From the NCBI RefSeq assembly GCF_964656455.1, contig NC_135721.1, positions 88,578,754-88,642,753 on the forward strand: a stretch of 64,000 nt of DNA, given 5' to 3'. Source of the stretch: Halichoerus grypus (taxonomy: Eukaryota > Chordata > Mammalia > Carnivora > Phocidae). Every line of letters begins with the position of its first letter. The stretch's first letter is position 1. The notes beneath the pieces were generated by a model. The model had not been told where the DNA came from and did no database searches. It saw only the letters and a program-made list of their open reading frames with translations. The translations under genes and the position numbers were made by a program. Of the stretch, positions 23,690 to 36,182 are shown one piece after another.

Positions 23690-24755
23690 TTTTTCTTAAT
23701 TGAGGTATAATTTGCATGCAGTGGAATGTTCAGTTACTAAATGTACCTTTCAATCAGTTATGATAAATGCAAAGGCTAAAGGCATCATCCCCATGCCCCC
23801 TTCCAGTCAGTTTCTCCAGCCTCTAGAAGCAAGCCTTGATCTTATTTTACCCATTCTAGAATTTTGTAGAAATGGGATCATACAGTATGTACTTTTAATT
23901 TCTGGCTTTTTTTCTCAACATAATATTTTTGAGATTCATTGATATTATTGCCTGCATCAGTGGTTCCTTTTTTCCCCCCCAATTGTTGGGTAGTAATCCA
24001 CTATATGAATGTATCACAGTAGGTCGATCCTTTGGTGGAAATCTAGGCTATTTGTAGGTCTGGGTTATTATGAATTAAACAACTATGGACTTGTAATACA
24101 GAACTTTTTGTAGACCTGTGGTTTGACTTCTCTTGTATCAATATTTAGGAGTGGAATTGGTAGGCTCTAGAGTAGATTGTGTTTAACTTTAAGAAACTGC
24201 AAGAGATTTCCAAAGCGATCGTACCGTTTTATACTTGACCAACAATACTGAAGAATTTTGGTATTGCACATCCTCCTCAACATTTGGTGGTGTAGTCTTT
24301 CATTTAATCATTTTAGTAGGTGACTGTTGGTATCTCATTGTGGCTTTAATTTGCATTCCCCAAATGGAAATGATATCGAACACTTTTCCACGTGTTTATT
24401 GGCAGTTTGCTTAAACGTTCATTTGTGAAGTGGCTCTATTCAAGTCTTTAGCCTCTTTTATTGTGCTGTTATTGTTGTTTATTAGGTACCGGAGTGCTTG
24501 TTACATACTAGATAGAAGTCACTTCTTAGATTGCATTGCAGATTTTTCCTCCCATTCTGTGGCTTACTTGTTTATTCTCTTGATGGTACTTTTTGATGCA
24601 CATTTTTAATTGTGATGAAATCCAAGTTATTTATCATTTTTGTTCTTTTACATTTATTCCTTTCTAAGAAAAATTTCTACTCTGAGAAATCTTTGCCCAC
24701 TTCACCTTCATGAATATATTATTCTACACTTTGTTCTAATAGCGTTTTAAAACCT
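23690..24755 (-). mobile_element. Old L1 3' region, reverse orientation
   Basis: It follows the reverse complement of an old L1M-type 3' UTR and ORF2 end: TTGAGGTATAATTTGCATGC, CTAGAATTTTGTAGAAATGG, GATCATACAGTATGTACTTT, GATTCATTGATATTATTGCC, TAGTAATCCACTATATGAAT, GGAGTGGAATTGGTAGG, TTAAGAAACTGCAAGAGATT, TATCTCATTGTGGCTTTAAT, then TTCTGTGGCTTACTTGTTTA. Many substitutions and stops show it is long dead. Confidence 0.85.
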
Positions 24756-25248
24756 TTTTACTTTGAAGTGATTTTAGATTTATAGAAAATTTGCAAAGAT
24801 GGTGTATCAAGTGCCTATATACCCTTCACCCAGCTACCCCTAATGTTAACATCTTCCATGTCCATTGTACAATTCTCAAAGCTAAGAAATTAACATCAGT
24901 ACAGTATATGTACAGTATATGAAGTATAAACTCTGTTCAGATTTCACCAGTTTCACCCTTAATGTTTTTGTCCAAGATCCAATCCAGGATACCACATTGC
25001 CTTTCGTTGTCATGACTCCTTAGTGTTCTCTGGTCTCTGATAGTTCCTTAGCCTTTACTTGTCTTTTATGACCTTGACACTTTTGAAGACTACTCCAGGG
25101 GTTTTGTAGAGTATCCTTCAATTTGGTGTGCCTGACGTTTTCTTCATTAGACAGATTATGGTTTACTGGGAAGAATGAAAGGTAACAGAGATGGTGTATT
25201 CTTTTCATCATTTCTAGTAACTTGTTTGTTGTAGCTTTTATGTTGGGT
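24756..25248 (-). mobile_element. Second L1-type piece within the old L1
   Basis: TGAAGTGATTTTAGATTTAT, AGAAAATTTGCAAAGATGGT, TATATACCCTTCACCCAGCT, TTAACATCTTCCATGTCC, CAGATTTCACCAGTTTCACC, GATACCACATTGCCTTTCGT and CCTTGACACTTTTGAAGACT belong to a widespread old mammalian repeat, probably L1M-derived. It interrupts the expected L1 order: the flanking 3' part and ORF2 part would otherwise join, with a few hundred consensus bases missing. A longer copy, also reverse, lies at 30925-32640. Confidence 0.6.
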
Positions 25249-27012
25249 CCATGATTGTCTCCCATTTTAATTTTATGCCTTTTCTTTTAGGAAAGCCTGC
25301 TGGGATTTTGACTGGAATTGTATTGAATCTCTTGATCAGTTTGGGGAGAATTGACTTCTTAACAATAATTGAGTTTTTCAATTCGTGCATTTGTAATATG
25401 TCTTTCTATTTATTTAGATCTTCTTTAGTTTCTCTCAGCCATGTTGTAGAATTTTTAGTATAAAGATCTTACATGATGGGGCATCTGGGTGGCTCAGATG
25501 GTTAAGTGTCTGCCTTTTGCTCAGGTCATGATCCTGGGGTCCTGGGATTGAGCCCTGAGTTGGGTTCCCTGCTCAGTAGAGAGCGTACTTCTTCCTCTCC
25601 CTTTGCCCCTCCCCTGCTTGTGGTCTCTCACACTCTCTCTCTCTCTCATGCTGTCTCTTGAATAAATAAATAAAATCTTTAAAAAAAAGATCTTACATGA
25701 CTTTTGTTAAATTTATTCCCAAGTATTTGATATTTTTCATACTTGTATAAATGGTATTTTTAGCCTTTTTATTGCTAATACATTGACTTCGTATCCTACA
25801 GCATTGCTGAATTCATTTATCAGATCTAGTAGTTCTCTTGTAGATTTATTCTGACTTTTTATATAAACATAACATGTCAGCACTGAATAAGGGGAGTTTT
25901 GCTGCTTCTTTTCAGTCTATATGCCTTCTGTTTCTCTTGCTTATCTGATTGCTCTAGCTAGGATCTTCAGTAAAATGTTGAATAGAGGTGGTAAGAGTAT
26001 ACATTATACATTTTTCTCTTGTTCCCAACCTTAGTGAGAAACTATAGACTTTTCTTTTTTCGATGTCCATTATAGGCTGAGGAAGTTATTTTCTATTCCT
26101 AGTTTACTGAAAGATTTTTGCATAAATGGGTTATGTATTTAACATAAATGGATGTGCCAGATGCTTTCTCTGCATCTGCTGAAATGATCATATAAATCCC
26201 TCCCCCAATGTGTTAATATAACCAACTATATTAATTTATTTCCAACCATTAATTCTGGGAATAAGCTCTACTTGATTATGGTATATTATCCTCTTTATAT
26301 ACTTCTAGGTAATTTAATAATATTTTGTTAAAGGTCTTTTTTCTTTACATTGCTGTTCATGAGGGATTTTGGTCTGTAACTTTCTTTTCTCATAATGTGG
26401 TTGGTTTTGATACCAGGATTATAATGACTTCACAGGATGAGTTGGGAAGTCTTCTCTCCTTTGTCTTATAAAAGATTGTGTATGATTGATATTATCTCTT
26501 TTATTAATTCTTGGAAGAGTTTAACAGTGGATACATTTTGTCCTGGAGTTTTCTTTTAGAAAATTGTTTAATTACAAATTTAATTTCCTTAACAGTTATA
26601 GAGTTCTGTAGATTTTCTATCTCTTCTTGTGTCAGTTTTGGTAAGTTATGTTTTTAAAGGAATCTGTCTATTTCATGTACATTGTCAAATTTATTGGCAT
26701 AAAATTGTTTATAATATCCCCTCACTATGCTTTTAATTTTTGTACAATCTATAGTATGTCCACTGTTTTATTCTTAAGATTGATCATTTCTGTTTTCTTT
26801 CTTTTTTTTTTTTTTTCAAAATCTTGATTGGTATTTCTAGGTGGTTATCAATTTTATCAATCTTTTAAAGAAGCAACTTTTGGCTTTGTTGATTTTTTTC
26901 TGTTTGTCAGTTTTCTGTTTCATTAATTTTTATTATTTTCTGTATTCTACTTACTTTGGGTTTAATTTGGGGAATTCTATTACTTTTAACATTTGCCTTA
27001 AAGGAATTACTA
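25249..27012 (-). mobile_element. Old L1 ORF2 (reverse transcriptase) remains, reverse orientation
   Basis: It reads as reverse-complement L1 ORF2 in consensus order: GGGATTTTGACTGGAATTGT, AATCTCTTGATCAGTTTGGG, CTGAATTCATTTATCAGATC, TGTTGAATAGAGGTGGTAAG, GCATCTGCTGAAATGATCAT, CTACTTGATTATGGTATATT, TTTTGGTCTGTAACTTTC, AGGATGAGTTGGGAAGTC, AGTTTTGGTAAGTTATG, and AAAGAAGCAACTTTTGGC. The frame is broken throughout. A younger SINE splits it at 25477-25685. Confidence 0.9.
25462..25700 (+). mobile_element. CAN-type tRNA-Lys SINE inside L1, with 15-bp TSD
   Basis: The insert (25477-25685) is flanked by AAAGATCTTACATGA at 25462-25476 and 25686-25700. The head GGGGCATCTGGGTGGCTCAG carries the A-box region, CCTGGGATTGAGCCC is the B-box region, and the tail has CT repeats, AATAAATAAATAAAATCTTT and A8. 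Its greater divergence from the other copies suggests a somewhat older insertion. Confidence 0.95.
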
Positions 27013-30000
27013 TTAGTAAGGGGAAAAAAGATTAATTAGTATGAAATCTTTTAAAATAAGGAATAATTGTTTTATAAAATATTGTAGGTATATTGAACTT
27101 GATACTAGTTTTCAAATATGAGTAAAGTTCCCCTGTTAGATCTAAAATGATCTGAACAGGCATAGCTGCTCTGGTCTTGGTAGCAACTGTCCAGGGGATT
27201 GGCTTATTTTGTAGAAGGAACCATCCCATATTCTACAACCCATTCTAGAATTGGCAAAGGAATGCCTCCTGAAAGGTATATGTAGGAGGGCATACAATAG
27301 ATCTTCTTCACACAATTAAATTCATTCAAAACATGAAAATTATACATCTAGTTTTAATTGATGTGTTCAACTGTGGACACTGAGGTGAGAAATATGGTAA
27401 TTATACTTAAGAGATAAACATTAATAGTTTTATGCTCTTGGATCTTCCATAAAAGAATTAGGTGCCCCAAATGTTTTTCATCCATGTCCTTAATGGGGGA
27501 AAACATTACAGTGCAGGGAAATGGTTCTTTACAGCTACTGGGAATTAATGAGTGCTGTCTATATTCATAAAAACCAGACAGTAACCTAATGTATATCATA
27601 AAGCAATAACAATAATGATTAGGATTAATAGCACCTCTGGCTTTCCAAACCAGGAGACCCAGGCATTTTCATGCCCTATATGAAAATCGCCTTTTCTGTG
27701 GTGCCACTGGGGAATTTAGTGGCTTTGTGTAAAAGTGGTTTTAGATGACAAAGTAGGACTTCAGGTATCCAAGTTCAGTCTTCATACTAAACTTTTTCTA
27801 CCGAATTCAGTATTTTTATTGCTGCTGGGTTTTTTTTATTATAACCTTTGAAAATAAGACTTAAATATATGTAAAGTTTGTCACTGGAAGCTGCTTCTAT
27901 TAGGTTTTGGTTTTAAGTAATACTTGTACTTATCCTTCATACTGCACTTAAATACCACCCTAATGAGGTAGCCTGTAGGTTAGCACTTCCTATGGCAGTC
28001 ATGTAATGCTTATTTGTGTTATGTCTGTCCACATCACCTCATAAATATTTGTTGTTAGAATGAATGACTGCAACAACCAAAGTTGGAGCAATTAATATTA
28101 CCAACACTGGTGCCAGAACAGATGCTTTTCTGATAGTGGCACCATTTTTGTGGAAGGCAGGAGTGGAACACTGTCTATGTATGGTCAGTAATTCTGACCC
28201 CCAGAGTGTCTAAAGAATGCGGAGTGGGGGTCAGGGTGATGTTCATTAGTAGATTTTTAAGGACATGAAATGTGATGTAGAAGTAGTCTAATTTAAATTA
28301 TTCCAAATTATTTTAAACACCCAAGATATTTCCAGGGTGTTTCAGGCTTTGGATTGATTGCCTTTTTCTCATTGTCTCAAAGCAAGATGATGGTGTTTCA
28401 AAAAACTTTTCTTTATGACTTCTGAGTTATCAGGTTCATAATCAAAAGCAATGTAATGGGCAAGCCAGAAAAAAAAAAACACCCTATATTTTGTTTTGTA
28501 ACTGCAACCAGAATATATTTTTCAGATAATAGGACACAATTGCTTGGTTGAAGGAATAGTAAATTATTTATTCCCTTTAGAAAACTACACTGAAAGAGAA
28601 AAGCTGGGGTTTTTTTTCTTTCCCCCTTTTTTGTATCAGAATTGATTGTGCACTAACATTATTACTATTCAGTCCTATAAAAATTTGTTAGGATTTTTTC
28701 CTTCTCCTAAGGTTTTTATTTCTGTAATATTTTCATATAATGGCCAAGTAATAAATATCCAACAGAATTTTTTTCATGCTTTTTGTGGAGCACATAATGC
28801 AGTTTTCTTGTTAAATAGCGAACTACTTTCATCATTTACTTTTCTTACTAGGTTATGTTGTATCTTGTGCAGATATGTATATGGGTTGCTACAGAATTCT
28901 GACTTCTATTAATGAGATAGATACTGCTATCACATATAATCAGAGTACCATAAATTCTGATGCTTTTAGGTCATTTTTTATCAGAAAATCTGACAGCCTG
29001 TTTAGTAATCTATCATATGATCACTAAATTATTGTAATTATATGGTATGATATATGATTATATGATAATCTCTTTAGGGGATACAGGAAAAATAATACAT
29101 GAATCCTTCTCCTGAAGAGCTTAGAGTCTAGCCGAAAGAGACAAGGCTAGCACACAGGAAACAAGGATTGAACGCTAACAGGAGAGGATATAATTGTGCA
29201 TCCCTAGTTATAAGTGTTTAGAACAGAGAGAGGTGATTGTCAGTATTCAGAGTTTCTTCTATTTGTCTGTCCCAGATCCCACTCTCACCTGTTCTCCCAG
29301 CTGCTTAGTGCCAGGGAAGTGCCTGTAAGAACTGTATCAGGTTTTCCTGCCCTCTGGCTTCTGGTTGAGCTAAGAAACAGGATGTAGCATGAACAAGAGC
29401 AAAGATACACAGAAGTGCAAATCTTCTAGAGATTTCTGGTCTTACAGAAGTGGCATTAAGTGTCGGGTCCTGGGCTTGCAAGGCCACCCTGAAATGAAGA
29501 TTTGGGGTGACCAGAATTGATGACCTGGAGATGTTGCTGTCCCTGAAGAGGTAGCTCATAATTCTGTTCAGGATTGTTGCCAGGATATGTTTCCTAAGGG
29601 CATGATTGGAGAATGTGATCTCCAAGGACCAGGGTGTCCCTAGCTTCCTCCAAGTCCGTGTTTGCATGCTTAGTGCATCCTGCAGGCTCTTGGAAAATCT
29701 TACTCTGGGCTTGTTACAAAAGCGCAGACTCTTTTAGGTCTCTTCCATGTCTGCAAATCTTTCTCTCCTTGTCTCTATCTCTCATTCTAAGTTTATTTTT
29801 TAATGGACATTAGATACTTGCTGTGTGCCAGTCCTGTTTTAGGTGCTGGAAATATGGAAGCAACAAGGAATACAGAGCTCCTTACCTCTAGGGTTTATAT
29901 TCTAATGAAGGAGAATATAATATGCATGACTACACAAAGAAATTATAGGATTTCAGAGAATAGTAAGTGCTGTGAAAAAACAAAGTGAGGGGATAGAGTG

Positions 30001-30698
30001 ATGAGCTAAGAATGAAGGGAGGAATTGTTGATGGAGTGGTTAAAGAAAACTTTTGAAGAGGTAACATTTCAGCAGAGAAGTAAATGCAGGGGATTGGGAC
30101 AAGGGAAGAGTGTCCTACGCAGAGAACTTCTCTTTTAAACTAAACTTTAGTTTAGGGCAACCCAACTTTGCAATGCTGAATATAGGGCTGTCATTGTTGT
30201 GTTTTTCCAGTTTTACCACCACAAGCTATATTAGTATTTTAAGATGAACTTGTGAAAAGATCCTTTTTAACTTGAAAAAAACATTGAAATACTGAGAAGT
30301 ACATAGAATAACACAATAAACACCAGGGTATATGCTGTCCAGAAATAGCTAATTTATTTTAGTTACTTTTTTATGAAAGAAAGAAAGTGTTATAACAACT
30401 TGTGGGGCTGCGTAACTTATGGGACTCAGTGCAAAATGAAAATGTGGGTACCCATGTTTAAAAATTAAGAATTTCACTAAATGACATAGTAATGTCTCAC
30501 CTATATGTTTTAAATTACATAAATGATACTGTACTGTCCATGACATTGTGAACTTGCCTTTTTTCACTTGGTACATTTTCAGCACCTGTCCCTACTGATA
30601 CATGTGGCTACGTATTTTTTTCATGTTAACTGCTATTAGAAGTTAATATATAATTTAATTCATCTGTTCCATTATTAAGCCAATATTTTTCATCTTTT
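27013..30698. other. Mostly single-copy AT-rich sequence
   Basis: No gene is recognised. The 120-codon minus frame at 29305-29667 has no domain-like feature. 28015-28075 ends in CATAAATATTTGTTGTTAGA with ATGAATGAC, a possible L2 tail. The ancient repeat at 29795-30125 is described separately. Confidence 0.4.
29795..30125 (+). repeat. Ancient mammalian interspersed repeat, copy 1
   Basis: GCTGTGTGCCAGTCCTGTTT, TAGGTGCTGGAAATATGGAA, TTATATTCTAATGAAGGAGA, AGTAAGTGCTGTGAAAAAAC, GAGGTAACATTTCAGCAGAG follow in order a very common old mammalian repeat (motifs: TGTGCCAGGCACTG, GATACAGCAATGAACAA, CATTCTAGTGG, AGTGCTATGAAGAAAA, GAGGTGACATTTGAGC). Other copies occur here at 42.27, 45.17 and 57.7 kb. 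I cannot assign the family name with confidence. Confidence 0.55.
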
Positions 30699-30920
30699 CA
30701 TATCTATATAATTTTTGTTTTTTTTTTAGATTTTATTTATTTGACACAGAGAGAGGGCACAAGCAGGGGGAGCAGCAGAGGGAGAGGGAGAAGCAGACTC
30801 CCCGCTGAGCAGGGAGCCCGATGCAGGGCTCAAACCCAGAACCCTGGGATCATGACCTGAGCCAAAGGCAGACGCTTAACTGACTGAGCCACCCAGGTGC
30901 TCCCATATCTATATAATTTT
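30699..30920 (-). mobile_element. CAN-type tRNA-Lys SINE, reverse, with 17-bp TSD
   Basis: The insert (30716-30903) is flanked by perfect CATATCTATATAATTTT repeats (30699-30715, 30904-30920). It has the GGCACAAGCAGGGGGAGCAG variant body, AACCCTGGGATCATGACC and head GAGCCACCCAGGTGCTCC. It sits just before an old L1-type block. Confidence 0.95.
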
Positions 30921-30924
30921 AATA

Positions 30925-32640
30925 CATTTATTTTGAAGTAATTTTATGCTGAAAAGTTGCAAGGAGAGTCAAAGTATTCCCTACACCTTTCACTTGGATT
31001 CCCCAAATGTTAATGCTTGGTCACATTATTTTTCCTTTTCCTTTTCTCCCATCCAAGTACTAACCAGGCCCGACCCTGCTTAGCTTCCAAGACCAGATGA
31101 GATCAGGCGTGTTCAGGGTGGTATGGCCTTTTCTCTTCTCTTCTCTTTGGTCCCTATATGTGTGTATAATATAAAATATATGGCTTTAGCATATATACAT
31201 ATAGTTTTTTCTGAACTATTTGAGAAAACAGTGCAAACATGATGCTCATTTATTCCTAAATACTTTAGTGTGTGTTTTCCAAAAAAGCAAGAGCATTCTC
31301 TTACCTAATCATAGTACATTGATCAAAATTAGGAAATTAACATTAATACAATAATCTACAGACCTTATTTTAATTTCTCAAGTTGTCTTAATGATGTCTC
31401 TTTTCCTGGTCCAGGGTCCAATTCAAGATTATCCACTGTATTTAGTTGACATGCCTCTTTAGACTCCTTCAATATGCATTATTTTTTCAGGCTTTTTTTG
31501 TTTTTGTTTTTGTTTTTCACAGTCTTGACATTTTTGAGGACCAGAGGCCAGTATTTTATAAACTGTTTCTCAATTTACATTTGTTTAATGTTTTCCAGTG
31601 ATTAGATTCAGGTTTTGCATTTTTTGGTGGGAATGCCACAGAAGAGATGCTGATTCATCTCAAAACATCATGTTCAGAGGCTCATGATATTGACTTGTCT
31701 CATCACTGGTGATGTGAACATCCTTACTTGGTTAAGGTAGTACTCGTCAGTTTTCTCTACTGAAGTTATTAATAAGTATTGCCAATAAGTATCTTTGAGA
31801 CTGTGTAGACATTTTATTTCTTATGAAGTTTTCACTCACTAGTTTTAGCATCCATTGATGGTTCTTGCCTGAGTCATTTATTATAGTGGTGCTTGCCAAA
31901 CAGTGATTTTCTAATTGCATCATTACTTCTACATTTATTAGTTGACATTCCTATGTAGAGAAGAGCTTTCCTTTCTACCTTATTTATTAATTCAATCAGT
32001 ATGGACTCAGGGATTTTTATTTTATTCAATAGGTTATAATGGATTATTCACATTATCTTAATGCTCAAATTATCCCAGATATGGTCAGTGAGATTTTCAA
32101 CAAGCTGACTTGTTTCCAGTTGCCATATCGCCCTTATTCCCCATTATTACCTTTTCTCTGATACAGTAAGATGTTCTAGAATAATTTTGTAATTCCCCAA
32201 CCCTAGTTCTGGAATCAGCCATTTCTCTAAGGAGGGAGCCCTGGCTCCTTTTATCAAGGTCATGGTATTTAGAAACCAAGATCTGGGTACTGTGTGTGCT
32301 CATTGCTACTTGGGTATTATTGCTTCTAGGCTTTTTAATTGGAAAGAGGTAGCAGACACACACACTCTCTCTCTGTATTTATGTCTGCCACTTAGGTGGT
32401 TCAGAAACAAACACATACACTATCAATATCTATTTAACATATACAACTGCTAGATACCTAAGTATCTATCTAATATTTATCTTCTATATATCTATCTACC
32501 TTCCTCTCCAACAAAAATCAGGGATCATACTGACATCTCTAATTCTAATCCAGTTCCACAGGGTTCATTCTAGCCTTCTCTCTTTCTGCCTTTATAATTC
32601 CCTTTTTTGATATTGAAAAGCCTTGTTCCTATTACCCACA
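30925..32640 (-). mobile_element. Old L1-type block, reverse orientation
   Basis: TTTTGAAGTAATTTTATGCT, TTCCCCAAATGTTAATGCTT, CAATTCAAGATTATCCACTG, CATGCCTCTTTAGACTCC, CAGTCTTGACATTTTTGAGG, ATGTGAACATCCTTACTTGG, GGTATTTAGAAACCAAGATC, GTGTGCTCATTGCTACTTGG and CCACAGGGTTCATTCTAGCC form the same repeat family as 24756-25248 but extend much further. It is probably L1M-derived; decay is heavy. It contains the 5S pseudogene at 31045-31128. Confidence 0.6.
31045..31128 (-). pseudogene. 5S rRNA pseudogene, 3'-truncated
   Basis: The minus strand matches mammalian 5S rRNA from about nucleotide 7 (GGCCATACCACCCTGAAC) to about nucleotide 90 (TTGGATGGGAGA), 84 bases with no gaps. I count five differences from the human 5S sequence as I know it; four are CpG transitions, the usual decay of a silent copy. 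The internal box A (AGCTAAGCAGGGTCG) is intact; box C is cut short and the last ~30 bases are absent. Immediately 3' on that strand is an A-rich AAAGGAAAAGGAAAAA run, pointing to L1-driven retroposition. TTGGTC occurs outside both edges (31017-31022, 31147-31152), a weak TSD candidate. Confidence 0.93.
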
Positions 32641-35600
32641 ATATATTTACTTATTTGTTCCATATTAGAATACACAAAAAAAGATTCAAAATTGCTAATA
32701 TATACAATTGTGAAAAACAAACATACTATCAAGAATTCACTATTTAATGTAATTATTTATATAAGGTTCCTATTATTAGACACAATAGTAGGTATACCGG
32801 AGTAAGATATAGTCCTTGTCACTAAACTACTTTAACTCTTCCTCTGTCTTCTCCTCTCTGAATGAAAGGAGTGAGATAGAATTGGTTTTGCCCCAGCGTT
32901 TATCAGAACATAGTAAGTGCTGCAGAGTCCAGGCTATGATGGGGCTGGGAGTAGTGGGAGTGCATATGGCGGTTATCCTTGTTCTTCCCTGTTTGGGTAC
33001 CATGTAGTATCTGTCTCTACAGAAAGGACATCCCCTCACAGGCATCTTACTTCTACCCTCATAGGGAGTGTTTGGATTAGCTGTTGCTGCATAACAAACC
33101 GCCTCAAAACTTAGTGGCTTAAAATAACCATAATAATTTATCTTGCTCGTGGATATGCAATTTTGGTAGAGCCAAGATCAATCCCTAATACAGAAACAGT
33201 AAGAATTTGTTTCCCCGTGTTATCATTTGGGAATGTATGACCCTGTGAGATTTTGTCCCTCATTAAATGTACAGTTTTCTGAGTTGATATGTAGCCTCAT
33301 GTCTCTTTCATACCCTAGTGATTTCTGATCTTGAGATCATTTGGTGAGAAATACAACTATATTTATTAGGGTTAAAAATATGACCTTTGGAAACCTCTGT
33401 ATGATTGGAAGGTACCTTAACGGAGAAAAATCTTCATAATCAGTGGTGCAGAGAAGTAATTTATTGGGTCTTAATGAGGACATACAGCATAGTTATAAAT
33501 ATGAGGACATGTTGTAGCAAGTTATGTGGACTTTGGAAGCATGTGCGCCCCAAGTGTGACTTTTGGCCAATAATTTTCCCAATGCAAATTACCAAATGAC
33601 ATTTATGGACTGTGTTTGTCATCAAGCATAAAACTTTAGGTAAATATAGAACTATTGATCATTAGTTTCCTAGGAAGATTTTTTCCCCATGAGTCATAGT
33701 GTATTTTTGCCCTGAGCCTCTAATAATGCTAGGTTCTTACATTAATAAATAGAGCAGTCTTCCTTTTATAGGCTAATCACTTGCAGAAATCGAGACTCAC
33801 CATTCCCCGGTAACATGAATGTAGCCTTGTTCTCCTTTGGGCTAAAAAGCAATATATTACTCCCATTGATCTCTGAATTACTTCCACATGCCAAGGAATA
33901 CTGTGTCTGAGACTTGGTATCCTGGCTATAGATGGATTCTGCTTCTCTCTTTCTTTTGGGCACTTTCCCTTGCCAGCTATTATTTTGTGCTTGTAAATTC
34001 TGCCACTTTCAACAAGACAGACCTGATGAATCATCAGGGAAGTTAACCTTTACCATCTAGAGCTTTTAAAATGTTAAATTGCTTTCAAATACCCAGTTCT
34101 TCTTGGAATTTCACATCCCAGCTGTAAGTGACAACATAGGTTTCTTCACCATGTAGCACAGGTATTGGCTTTTGTCGCTGTAGTACATATCTTCCTTTCT
34201 AGCCTCTTGGCTGCCGTAACTCAGTTCACCCCGTTCAGTTACCACACAGCGTCCTTTCAGGCAGCTGTTGCTGGGTCTGGGTACAGCAGCTTATTTTTTA
34301 AAGGACCGTTTTGCAATAATACATAACACCTGCATTTAGTCTGTTTCCATATGCAGTTCAGGTGTTGATCAGTAAAATACAGTATGAATCCTGGGACACA
34401 GGAAACCTCTAATGACTATTCAACCTTCATACTTGGAATTTTGCTCTATCAGAGGGGTTAGTGCTTGCCATAATAGCCAGACCCCCATCCTTTGCCCTGC
34501 CTGTCTGAGTGAACATAAAAAGTACAAATCTCTATATGGGCACAAACGTTTGACAAAACCAGTTAGATTTACTGGGGCAGGTAGTTTGTAATTTCCAGTT
34601 TCTACTGAGCTTTTGAGAGGAATCCTTTTCTTATAAAAAAAAATCTTTTTGTACTATATCTTGGTACATGCTTAGTCTTATAAAAAATAACACATAGAAA
34701 TAAGAGATCAAACAATGATGGAAAGATCTTCGGATGTGAGTCACACACAAAACCACATAGACCCTTGATGCCATACCTCCTACAATAAAGGCCAATCCAC
34801 TGTCAAAGACAGAACATCAGGCACCTGGCAGAATAAATGGACTAATATGCTTCACCCCAGGAAGCCCACACCCCAGCAGCTCTGACTCAGACTCCGTGCT
34901 GGGTTATTATACTGTACACACAAATCAGAAGCATTTTTTATGCCGTCCTTAACATTTATGTAGAAGTGTTCTTTCAAGATCCTTCCGTAAACTTCACCAA
35001 TCATCAGAGTATCCTCCTTGGATAGGAAGGAAGGAATTGTAGAGTCCCTAATTCAGTATTTGGAGTAATACGTGATGTTAGCTCTAATTACATGATTTGT
35101 GCAGCCAAACAGCAAAGCTGGTGAGAGTTCCTTCAGTGATCATATTTACCTTACTTTGTCAAACTACAATATTAGTCATATGTCTCTTATTCAGAAAAGG
35201 ATCTAAGGTAACTTACCAAAATTCATACAATTATTATATAGTAAGTTAAAGTAGCTGGTAAATTCCCTCTGAGTTCCCTAGTGACCAAAGTGAAAAGGGA
35301 AACGTGAAGGGCTTCAGGAATCACTCTGTCCTTAAATATAAACTTAGCCACTTAGGACAAGCAGATACTTTGCTCATATTGTGGTCTAAGAGACATTTCT
35401 CCTTATCTAGCTCATGGGTAGTGATGTAGAAGAAAAGACTGTTTATAACATTCTTGCAATAACTAGAAATTTTCATCCAGCTGTTTTTGTTTCATTCCTT
35501 TGTACAGATAGTGATCAAAATGCCAAAATATAATACAGTGGTGACAAAGGATGAATACATTGCTATTTTACCTCTTCCCTATCTAGATCTTTCCTTAATG

Positions 35601-35958
35601 CTTTAATACAGTATCCAAATGCTACTGCATAATACAGTACTTTAAATTATTAATCAAGTCTAGTTTTTAAAAATATGCTTGGGAATGAAAACAAATGAAC
35701 AATAAAAATGTTAACCACCAGTACTTAGTGAATAAATAATGGGAGGGTGGTTTTCTGTCACTGCCTAAACAAAAGTATATTTATTCCCAAATCAAGTATT
35801 ACGAGTGCTTTCCTCCTGAATGGTCATTTTAATGCAATTATTGTTTAGTGAGTAGTCTCTGTGACAGAGCATAGCATTGTGGTTATGTTTCTTTCAGTCC
35901 AAATCAGCACATTTTACATTTCGAAGTTCATCTCAAATTGAACATATGCTGCTATACA
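32641..35958. other. Mostly single-copy sequence
   Basis: A short fragment at 33070-33150 (GGATTAGCTGTTGCTGCATA, then CTTAGTGGCTTAAAATAACC) resembles a very common mammalian repeat that often carries AACTTAGTGGCTTAAAACAAC. Otherwise no gene, RNA or transposon is recognised; open frames up to 85 codons are unsupported. Confidence 0.4.
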
Positions 35959-36182
35959 TGAAATGATGACTTTTTTTTTTTTTTTTTTTTAAGATTTTAT
36001 TTGACAGTGAGAGACATAGAGAGGGAACACAAGCAGGGGGAGTGGGAGAGGGAGAAGCAGGCTTCCTGCCGAGCAGGGAGCCTGATGCGGGGCTCGATCC
36101 CAGGACCCTGGGATCATGACCTGAGCCGAAGGCAGACGCTTAACGACTGAGCCACCCAGGTGCCCCTGAAATGATGACTTTT
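35959..36182 (-). mobile_element. CAN-type tRNA-Lys SINE, reverse, with 16-bp TSD
   Basis: The insert (35975-36166) is flanked by TGAAATGATGACTTTT at 35959-35974 and 36167-36182. The long T-run is the poly(A) tail. The body has AACACAAGCAGGGGGAGTGG; CGATCCCAGGACCCTGGGAT is the B-box area; the head is GAGCCACCCAGGTGCCCC. The duplication is perfect and the tail long, so it is relatively young. Confidence 0.96.

Noticed and set aside
25477..25685. tRNA-Lys gene in the SINE heads
   Set aside because: The A- and B-box regions are those of SINEs; the sequence cannot fold a proper acceptor stem and continues into a SINE body with poly(A) and target duplications.
29305..29667. 120-codon minus frame
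   Set aside because: No recognisable motif, no splice context and no codon-like periodicity that I could see; probably chance.
31045..31128. Head of an ancient 5S-derived SINE instead of a 5S pseudogene
   Set aside because: Identity to 5S is too high for such an old element, and no tRNA-like or conserved central domain follows; an A-rich run follows instead.
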